A stretch of DNA of 16,603 nucleotides, taken from the NCBI GenBank assembly GCA_028871195.1, contig JAGWNT010000086.1:1-16603 (forward strand), given 5' to 3'. Each line of letters opens with the position of its first letter. The first letter of the stretch is position 1. The stretch is from REEB85 sp018971455 (lineage in GTDB: Bacteria; Pseudomonadota; Alphaproteobacteria; Acetobacterales; Acetobacteraceae). The notes under the pieces were generated by a model. It was not told where the DNA came from and did not search any database. It saw only the letters and a list, made by a program, of their open reading frames with translations. Below are positions 1-5,613 of the stretch, piece by piece. The translations under genes were made by a program, and so were the position numbers.

Positions 1-679
1 TGAACTTGCGCGGCAGGCCGTTCAGCTCGCGGTGGTTGAGAATGAAATGGTGCAGGGCGCGGGCGTGCGGCCGCGTGTCGATCAGTTCCCGCGGATCGAT
101 GCCGGCGGTCGGGCTTGCGGTGATGTTGCGGATATTGTCGGCACCCGATCCGCGCGAGGTCAGGCCGAGCTCGGACAGGCGGACCAGCATTTCGGGCGCG
201 CTGGCCGCCGCGATCTCGCGGATCTGCAGATTGGCCCTTGTGGTGATGTCGGCATAGCCGCCGCCCAGCTCCTCGGCGATGGCGGCGACGCCGCGCAGCT
301 GGTGGGCGGAGAGGATGCCGGCGGGGATGCGCAGGCGGCACATGAAGCTGTCCTGCGCCGGGGCGACGTAGAACAGGCCATGGAACTTGGTGAGGAATAC
401 ATCCGTGCCGCGGGGGAATTTCCCCTCCGCCGCCAGCGCGCCGATGGCGTCCCAGCGGTCGAGCGGGTGGCCCTTGCGCTTGGCCTCCTCCTCGGCCACC
501 AGCTTGCCGCCGGCGGCGATCACGCGGTCCTGGGCGGCGCGTTGCAGGTCCGACGGATCGGCCGCCGCCTCGCCCACCGGCGCCAGCGGCAGGCCGCTCG
601 CGCCGCGCCGCGCCTCGACGCCCAGCATGAAGCCCTTCAGGTATTCCTGCTGGGCGGTCGAGAAACTCTCCTCGCTCAT
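1..679 (-). CDS. nirA: NirA family nitrite/sulfite reductase, N-terminal part (cut by window edge)
   Basis: The frame reads leftward from ATG at 679 and is still open at base 1, giving about 226 residues of a protein that is normally over 500 long. Seen in the sequence: FHGLFYVAPAQDSFMCRLR, then GGYADITTRANLQIREI, then GLTSRGSGADNIRN and AGIDPRELIDTRPHA. These are the ferredoxin-like half-domain and first sulfite/nitrite-reductase repeat typical of alphaproteobacterial NirA proteins. The family carries siroheme and a 4Fe-4S cluster and reduces nitrite to ammonia (or sulfite to sulfide) in the cytoplasm. The cluster cysteines lie in the missing C-terminal part, so catalytic competence cannot be checked. 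It starts 35 bp after the stop of the nitrite/formate channel gene, which favours nitrite as substrate and co-transcription. Sulfite reductase is the main alternative. Confidence 0.88.
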   Translation of the reverse strand, partial: MSEESFSTAQQEYLKGFMLGVEARRGASGLPLAPVGEAAADPSDLQRAAQDRVIAAGGKLVAEEEAKRKGHPLDRWDAIGALAAEGKFPRGTDVFLTKFHGLFYVAPAQDSFMCRLRIPAGILSAHQLRGVAAIAEELGGGYADITTRANLQIREIAAASAPEMLVRLSELGLTSRGSGADNIRNITASPTAGIDPRELIDTRPHARALHHFILNHRELNGLPRKF

Positions 680-714
680 CGCCGGCTCTCGGCTCCGCGC
701 GCCATGACCGGGCG

Positions 715-1557
715 CTAGGACACGGCGCTTTGGGTCACGTCGCTCTGGGCCACGGCGCGCGCCGTGGCCGGCGTCCTGCGGCCATAGGTCGCGTAGAGCG
801 CGAGACCGGTGAACAGGAGCCCGCCGACGATATTGCCCAGCGTGACGGGAATCTGGTTCCACAGCCACCAATCCGCGAGGCTCACCTTGGCGCCGAGCAT
901 GATGCCGGTGGGGATGACGAACATGTTCACCACCGAATGCTCGAAACCCTGCGCGAAGAACACCAGGATCGGCATCCAGGCGGCGGCGATGCGCCCGATC
1001 GTCGCGGCCGAACTCATCGCCAACACCACGCCGAGGCAGACCATCCAGTTGCACAGCATGCCCTTGACGAAGGCGGTGAGCAGGCCGGCGGCGCCGAAAC
1101 GGGCGTAGCCCGCGGTCTTGATCTGCGCCACGGCGATGATCTTCAGCGCAACGCCGGCGGGCGCGACCTGCCCGGCATCGGTCAGCGCGATCGCCAGCAG
1201 CACGCCATAGGCCAGGCTGCCGAGCAGATTGCCGAGAAACACGAGGGACCAGTTGGCAAGTACCTGGCCGGGCGTCGCCGTGCGGTCGAACAGCGCCAGC
1301 GGCAGCAGCGCGAAGCTGCCGGTGACCAGTTCGAGGCCGAGCAGCACGATCATCACGAAGCCGACCGGGAAGATCAGCGCGCCGACGATGTCCTGCCCGG
1401 TCTGCACCGCCGCCCCGAAGGCGAGGCTGGTGGCGGCCCCGAGCAGCGCGCCGGAGAGGATGCCGCGCAGCACAAGGTCGAACGGCGCGAGGCGCGCCTT
1501 CGCGGTGCCGGCCTGGACCATGGCGGCGACGATGTCGGCGGGCTTGAGCGAATCCAT
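715..1557 (-). CDS. Formate/nitrite transporter (FNT) family channel, probably nitrite uptake
   Basis: A 280-residue polytopic membrane protein of usual FNT (FocA/NirC) length. Seen: GLELVTG at residues 74-80, FVKGMLCNWMVCLGV near 163-175, and GFEHSVVNMF at 204-213, which holds the central histidine (His207) and following asparagine typical of the pore. About six hydrophobic segments are present. FNT proteins form pentamers in the inner membrane and pass formate, nitrite or hydrosulfide. I chose ATG at 1557 rather than the upstream in-frame start at 1590, because a GGGAG ribosome-binding site sits 6 nt before it and the family N-terminus (MDSLKPADIV) begins there. The downstream NirA gene argues for nitrite import. 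The ribosome-binding site is buried in a 7-bp hairpin (separate entry). Formate transport cannot be excluded from sequence. Confidence 0.9.
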   Translation of the reverse strand: MDSLKPADIVAAMVQAGTAKARLAPFDLVLRGILSGALLGAATSLAFGAAVQTGQDIVGALIFPVGFVMIVLLGLELVTGSFALLPLALFDRTATPGQVLANWSLVFLGNLLGSLAYGVLLAIALTDAGQVAPAGVALKIIAVAQIKTAGYARFGAAGLLTAFVKGMLCNWMVCLGVVLAMSSAATIGRIAAAWMPILVFFAQGFEHSVVNMFVIPTGIMLGAKVSLADWWLWNQIPVTLGNIVGGLLFTGLALYATYGRRTPATARAVAQSDVTQSAVS

Positions 1558-1562
1558 GGGTG

Positions 1563-1583
1563 GCTCCCGGTTGCGTCGGGAGC
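1563..1583 (-). promoter_or_regulatory. Hairpin covering the ribosome-binding site of the FNT gene
   Basis: On the minus strand GCTCCCG pairs perfectly with CGGGAGC across a 7-nt loop. The second arm contains the GGGAG ribosome-binding site used by the ATG at 1557. Seen directly: 7 bp, six of them G-C. Inference: the structure could hold translation low unless opened by a protein, an upstream ribosome or another RNA pairing. Confidence 0.45.
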
Positions 1584-1652
1584 GGAGCAAGGATCGTGCC
1601 AGAAGATCAGTCAGAATTTCGCGGCGGCGCCGTCCTCGTTGCCGCCAATATC

Positions 1653-1674
1653 GGCAGAAGTGGCGGCTTCTGCC
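1653..1674 (-). terminator. Terminator-like stem-loop right after the CopD-like gene; loop can pair downstream
   Basis: Immediately after the TGA at 1675-1677 the transcript can form an 8-bp perfect stem, GGCAGAAG with CTTCTGCC, around a 6-nt loop CCGCCA. No U-tract follows (next bases GATAT). The loop is complementary to TGGCGG at 1642-1647, five bases beyond the stem, so an H-type pseudoknot or an alternative helix is possible. It probably marks the end of the ParA/CopD-like unit before the FNT-nirA unit. Efficiency as a terminator is uncertain without a U-tract. Confidence 0.5.
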
Positions 1675-2124
1675 TCAGCCGAAGGCAGCCAGAACGATCG
1701 TGACGATGCCGAGCGTGAGGTTGATCTGGATGAGGCCGCGAATGCGCGCGATCGCCGCCGCCGCCGCCGGCGCCTCCCCGCCGGCGAGGGCCGCGCGCAG
1801 CGCCTTCCAGGGGGCGAAGAAGATGAACACGAAGATGGCAGCCATCAGCAGGCCGAGCAGCTGCATGGCGTTCACCGGCCAGGGCAGATGGGCGAAGCCG
1901 CCATAGACCATCGTGACCATGGCGTAGCCGGTGATCAGCATGACCGGCATGGCGTGCCAGACGATGAGGAAGAAGCGGCGGAACACCTGGCCGTGCAACG
2001 CCAGGCGCTGGGCGGGTTCGAGCACGGCGAGGCTGGGGCGCAGCACCAGCAGGGCGAAGGCCATGCCGCCCACCCAGACCACCGCGCCCAGCACATGCAA
2101 AGCCAGGAGGATGCCCGCCATCAT
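1675..2124 (-). CDS. CopD-like small integral membrane protein
   Basis: 149 residues, almost all hydrophobic, with about four membrane helices (roughly 4-27, 50-72, 82-105, 128-148). The opening LLALHVLGAVVWVGGMAF, with a conserved His and Trp, and WHAMP near 56-60 resemble the CopD superfamily. Members are linked to copper handling or, in the related HemJ group, to haem synthesis. The HemJ N-terminal signature is not apparent, so HemJ is unlikely. The start is the ATG at 2122-2124, whose last bases form the TGA of the upstream ParA gene (ATGA overlap), so translation is probably coupled. A second ATG follows at once. No periplasmic copper gene such as copC is adjacent. The actual ligand is unknown. 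Confidence 0.72.
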   Translation of the reverse strand: MMAGILLALHVLGAVVWVGGMAFALLVLRPSLAVLEPAQRLALHGQVFRRFFLIVWHAMPVMLITGYAMVTMVYGGFAHLPWPVNAMQLLGLLMAAIFVFIFFAPWKALRAALAGGEAPAAAAAIARIRGLIQINLTLGIVTIVLAAFG

Positions 2125-2744
2125 CGCAAAACCCCTTCGATCTCGGCGAGCAGGGCCGCCATTTCCCGTCCGGCGAGGGAGGTTGGGGCGGTCTCGCTGA
2201 TTCCCAGGCCGCGGGCGAAAGCCCCGGCGAAGCCGATGCGGTTGCCGAGCACGCTGACGAGCACCGGGTGCCCGGCCTCGGCGATCGCCGCCTCCACCCC
2301 GGCGCGCAGCCTGCCGCTGGCCGGGGCGCGGTTGAGCAGCAGCCGCGCCGGGCGCCGCTCCTCGGCGGCGAGCCTGAGGGTGCCCTCGGCGGCCCACAGA
2401 TCGGGCGGGCTCGGTTGCAGCGGCACCAGCACGAGGTCGGCCGCGCGGACGGCGACCCGCGCGTCGGTGTCGATCTGCGGCGGGCTGTCCACGATCAGCA
2501 CGTCGTGGCCGGCGCGCAGCCGGTCGAGCTCGGCGGGCAGCCGCCAGCCCGAGACGTCCGAGAGCGAGATCGCCGGCACCGCCTGGCCGCCGCGCAGCCG
2601 GTGCCAGTGCGCCAGGCTGCGCTGCGGGTCGATGTCGAGCAGGGCGACGCGGCGGGTGGCCGCCAGGGCGGAGGCGAGGCTGGCGGCGAGCATGGTCTTG
2701 CCCGCGCCGCCCTTCTGCTGGGCCACCGTGATCACCACCGCCAT
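2121..2744 (-). CDS. Orphan ParA/MinD-type P-loop ATPase
   Basis: 207 residues. It has the deviant Walker A KGGAGKT (residues 11-17, with signature lysine Lys11), the A' motif DIDPQ (37-41) and the Walker B strand VLIVDSPP (82-89). This is the compact single-domain ParA form without an N-terminal DNA-binding extension. Such ATPases dimerise on ATP, bind nucleoid DNA or membrane, and position plasmids, chromosome origins or protein cargoes. No parB, parS cluster or replication gene is nearby, so a replicon-partition role is not supported. The partner here is a membrane protein translated from an overlapping start codon. A possible weak ribosome-binding site is GGAG, 10 nt before the ATG at 2744. 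The gene is divergent from nnr across a 65-bp gap. Confidence 0.85.
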   Translation of the reverse strand: MAVVITVAQQKGGAGKTMLAASLASALAATRRVALLDIDPQRSLAHWHRLRGGQAVPAISLSDVSGWRLPAELDRLRAGHDVLIVDSPPQIDTDARVAVRAADLVLVPLQPSPPDLWAAEGTLRLAAEERRPARLLLNRAPASGRLRAGVEAAIAEAGHPVLVSVLGNRIGFAGAFARGLGISETAPTSLAGREMAALLAEIEGVLR

Positions 2745-2777
2745 GTCGCGCGACTCCGCTGCACCGCACCAGTGTAG

Positions 2778-2790
2778 GCTGCGGCGCAGC
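2778..2790. promoter_or_regulatory. 13-bp interrupted palindrome between the divergent ParA and nnr genes
   Basis: GCTGCG-G-CGCAGC is a perfect 6-1-6 inverted repeat in the 65-bp divergent gap, directly before the GAGGAGG ribosome-binding site of the plus-strand gene. It could be an operator shared by both directions, or only a chance GC-rich palindrome. No clear -35/-10 pair is visible around it. Confidence 0.2.
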
Positions 2791-2809
2791 GAGGAGGCGA
2801 AGTTTCCGC

Positions 2810-4210
2810 ATGGAAGAGCTGCTGACCCCGGCCGAGATGGCCCGCGCCGACGCCGTGGCGGTGGCGCTCGGCCATCCCGTGGCCGCCCTGATGGCGCAGG
2901 CCGGCCGCGCGGTGGCGCGCGCCATCCGCGCCCGCATCGCCCCCTGCCGCGCCCTGGTGCTGTGCGGGCCGGGCAATAATGGCGGCGACGGGCTGGCCGC
3001 CGCGCGGTATCTGGCGCGCCGCGGCTGGCCAGTCGCCGTGGCGAGCCTCCATGACGCCGCCCTTCAGGGCGCGGCCCGGGACGGCGCCTGGGCCTGCCCG
3101 CGCGCGCCCTTCACACCCACCGAGGCGGCGCGCCGCGACCTGGTGATCGACGCGGTGTTCGGCGCGGGATTGTCGCGCGACCTCGATCCGCGGGTCGAGG
3201 CGACGCTGGCGGCGGCGCGGCGGGTGGTCGCCATCGACGTGCCGAGCGGGCTCGACGGCGCCACCGGCCAGCCGCGCGGTGCGGTGCGGGCGGCGGGGCT
3301 CACCGTCACCTTCTTCCGCCGCAAGCCGGGCCATCTCCTGCTGCCCGGCCGGCTTCTGTGCGGCGAGCTGGTGCTTGCCGATATCGGCCTGCCGGCGGCG
3401 GTGCTGGAGACGGTTAGGCCGCATACCTGGCGCAACACCCCGGCGCTGTGGACGCTGCCCGAGCCCGATGCGGCCAGCCACAAATACCGTCGCGGCCATG
3501 CCAGCGTGGTCGGCGGCGCGGCGATGACCGGGGCGGCACGCCTTGCCGCCGAGGGCGCGCGGCGAGCGGGTGCGGGGCTGGTGAGCATCGCGGCGCAGGG
3601 CAGTGCGGCGACCTATCGCGCCGGGGCGGCGGGGGTGATCGTCGACGACGCGCCGCTTGCCGACCAGCTGGGCGATGCGCGGCGGCAGGTCTGGGTGTGC
3701 GGGCCGGGGCTGGGCGCGGCGGCGCGCCCGGCGCTGGCCGCGCTGCTCGCGGCGGGGCGGCAGGTGGTGGCCGATGCCGATGCGCTGGCCGGCGATCCGG
3801 CCTGCCTGCGCGGAGCGGCGGTGCTGACGCCGCATGCCGGCGAATTCGCCCGCGTGTTCGGCACGTCCGGGGCGGACCGCCTGGCCGCGGCGCGCGCGGC
3901 GGCGGCACGGACCAGTGCCGTGATCGTGCTGAAGGGGGCGGACACCCTCATCGCCGCCCCCGACGGGCGGGTGGCGATCAACGACAATGCGCCGCCCTTC
4001 CTGGCCACCGCCGGCGCGGGCGACGTGCTGGCCGGCATGATCGCCGGGCTGATCGCCCAGAGCATGCCGGCGTGGCAGGCGGCCTGCGCCGCGGTGTGGC
4101 TGCACGGCGAGGCGGCGCGCCTGGCCGGGCCGGGGCTGATCGCCGAGGAGCTCGCGCCGCTCTTGGCGCGTGCGTTCGCCGCGGCGCGCGGGTACACTCA
4201 CGCCGGGTAA
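2810..4210 (+). CDS. nnr: Bifunctional NAD(P)H-hydrate epimerase / ADP-dependent (S)-NAD(P)H-hydrate dehydratase
   Basis: 466 residues, two fused domains as in E. coli Nnr (YjeF). The N-terminal epimerase domain (about 1-205) shows CGPGNNGGDGLAAARYL, IDAVFGAGL and AIDVPSGLDGATG. The C-terminal ribokinase-fold dehydratase (about 220-460) shows HKYRRGHASVVGG, CGPGLG, VLTPHAGEFARVFG, VLKGADTLIAAPDG and ATAGAGDVLAGMIAGL. The enzyme repairs the R and S hydrates that form when NADH or NADPH is damaged by heat, acid or GAPDH, and does so in the cytoplasm. The start is the ATG at 2810, with GAGGAGG at 2791-2797; this spacing of about 12 nt is slightly long. The stop lies 16 bp before the GTG of the decarboxylase gene, so the two are probably co-transcribed. 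The glycine-rich loop reads AGAGD where many relatives have GSGD, a mild variation. Confidence 0.95.
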   Translation: MEELLTPAEMARADAVAVALGHPVAALMAQAGRAVARAIRARIAPCRALVLCGPGNNGGDGLAAARYLARRGWPVAVASLHDAALQGAARDGAWACPRAPFTPTEAARRDLVIDAVFGAGLSRDLDPRVEATLAAARRVVAIDVPSGLDGATGQPRGAVRAAGLTVTFFRRKPGHLLLPGRLLCGELVLADIGLPAAVLETVRPHTWRNTPALWTLPEPDAASHKYRRGHASVVGGAAMTGAARLAAEGARRAGAGLVSIAAQGSAATYRAGAAGVIVDDAPLADQLGDARRQVWVCGPGLGAAARPALAALLAAGRQVVADADALAGDPACLRGAAVLTPHAGEFARVFGTSGADRLAAARAAAARTSAVIVLKGADTLIAAPDGRVAINDNAPPFLATAGAGDVLAGMIAGLIAQSMPAWQAACAAVWLHGEAARLAGPGLIAEELAPLLARAFAAARGYTHAG

Positions 4211-4226
4211 CACCCGGAGACATCAC

Positions 4227-5600
4227 GTGAACGAGATTGCCGCCCCCGGATTGCTGGACCGCGCCATCCGCCGCATCACTAGCGTCTGGCGCGACATGGC
4301 CGCCGGCGTGTCGCGCGACGAGGATGACAGCATCGAGGCGCAGATGCGCGCCTGCCTCGCCGCCCGCGGCGGCGAGATCAGCGCGCGCAACCGGGCGGCC
4401 AAGCTCGCGCAATCCTACCTGGCGCTGAGCGAGGCGGGGCGGCTCGATTTCCTGCGCACCCTGGCCGGCTTCGATTCAGACCCGGCGGCGGTGGCGAGCG
4501 CCTATGCCGGGCTGCAATCGGCCGCCGACGCCGCCGAGCGGGCGGCCGCCCAGATGCGGTTGCGCCAGGCGCTGGAGGCGCCGCGGCTGCGGCTGCTGAC
4601 GCAGTTCACCACCATTCCCGACGGCATGAAGTTCCTGGTCGATCTGCGCGGCATGCTGCTCGATCACGCGCGGACCGACCCGGTGCTGGCGGCGCTCGCG
4701 AGCGATCTGCGCGGCTTGCTGGCAAGCTGGTTCGATGTCGGCTTTCTCGAATTGCGACGCATCGACTGGGACAGCCCGGCGGCGCTGCTGGAGAAGCTTG
4801 TCGGCTACGAGGCGGTGCACGAGATCCGCAGCTGGCGCGACCTCAAGAACCGGCTCGATTCCGACCGGCGCTGCTACGCCTTCTTCCACCCGCGCATGCC
4901 GGCGGAGCCGCTGATCTTCGTCGAGGTGGCGCTGGTCGAGGGGCTGGCCGGCAGCGTGCAGCAGTTGCTCGACCAGAAGGCGCCGGTGCTCGATGCGCGG
5001 ACCACCGACACCGCGATCTTCTATTCGATCAGCAACTGCCAGCGCGGACTCGCCGGCATCAGCTTCGGCAATTTCCTCATCAAGCGCGTGGTCGACGTGC
5101 TGTCGGCCGAGTTCCGCAACCTGCGCGCCTTCGCCACCCTTTCGCCAATTCCCGGCTTCCGCCGCTGGCTCGACGGCAAGCTCGACGAACCGGCGCTGCT
5201 CGGCGAGGACGAGGCCGCCGCACTGGCCGGGTTGGCCGGCGCCGAGAGCGGCGGCGAGGCGCTGCGGGTGTTGCTGGGCCGGCGTGGCTGGATGCGCGAC
5301 GCGGGCCAGCGCAAGGTGCTGGAGCCGGTTCTGATCCGGCTCTGCGCGCGCTACCTGCTGAACGAGGGGCGCGAGCGGCGGGCAGCCGACCCGGTGGCGC
5401 ATTTCCACCTGTCCAACGGCGCGCGGGTCGAGCGGATCAATCCGCTGGCCGACACCTCGGAGAAGGGCATGAAGGAGAGCGCCGGGCTGATGGTGAACTA
5501 CCTTTATGATCCGGCGCGGATCGAGCAGTATCACGAGGATTACGCGGGCGAGGGGCGGCGCAATGCTTCGGCCGCGGTGCGCAAACTGGCCAAGGGTTGA
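4227..5600 (+). CDS. Malonyl-CoA decarboxylase
   Basis: 457 residues counted from GTG at 4227, close to the usual bacterial size. I chose this start because CCGGAGA lies just upstream at normal spacing and the protein then begins VNEIAAPGLLDRAIRRI; the longer frame from 4170 would overlap the upstream gene. Residues about 1-170 are a helical oligomerisation region. The rest is the GNAT-like catalytic domain, with CYAFFHPRMPAEPLIFVEV (216-234), FYSISNCQRGLAGISFG (265-281), SPIPGFRRWL (306-315) and HFHLSNGARVERIN (392-405). His394 and a serine in FYSIS match the catalytic His/Ser pair known in the family. It converts malonyl-CoA to acetyl-CoA and CO2 in the cytoplasm. No matB or malonate transporter gene is adjacent, so the malonyl-CoA source is open. 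The stop is followed after 13 bp by the ThDP enzyme ATG. Confidence 0.94.
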   Translation: MNEIAAPGLLDRAIRRITSVWRDMAAGVSRDEDDSIEAQMRACLAARGGEISARNRAAKLAQSYLALSEAGRLDFLRTLAGFDSDPAAVASAYAGLQSAADAAERAAAQMRLRQALEAPRLRLLTQFTTIPDGMKFLVDLRGMLLDHARTDPVLAALASDLRGLLASWFDVGFLELRRIDWDSPAALLEKLVGYEAVHEIRSWRDLKNRLDSDRRCYAFFHPRMPAEPLIFVEVALVEGLAGSVQQLLDQKAPVLDARTTDTAIFYSISNCQRGLAGISFGNFLIKRVVDVLSAEFRNLRAFATLSPIPGFRRWLDGKLDEPALLGEDEAAALAGLAGAESGGEALRVLLGRRGWMRDAGQRKVLEPVLIRLCARYLLNEGRERRAADPVAHFHLSNGARVERINPLADTSEKGMKESAGLMVNYLYDPARIEQYHEDYAGEGRRNASAAVRKLAKG

Positions 5601-5613
5601 GGGAACGAGACAC

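Noticed and set aside
2121..2744. Plasmid or prophage partition locus
   Set aside because: Only a ParA-type ATPase is present; there is no ParB, parS array, replication protein or integrase nearby, and base composition matches the surroundings.
1675..2976. 433-codon minus frame that would fuse a long N-terminal part to the CopD-like protein
   Set aside because: The extra N-terminal part is an out-of-frame reading of the ParA gene. The CopD-like protein starts at the ATGA overlap at 2124.
730..2979. 749-codon open frame on the plus strand across the FNT, CopD-like and ParA genes
   Set aside because: It is antisense to three recognisable genes, and its protein is rich in Arg, Gly, His and Asp without any motif. 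Such shadows are expected in GC-rich DNA.
2732..4213. 493-codon frame antisense to nnr
   Set aside because: The nnr frame has all family motifs on the plus strand; the antisense product is Arg/Ala-rich with no recognisable domain.
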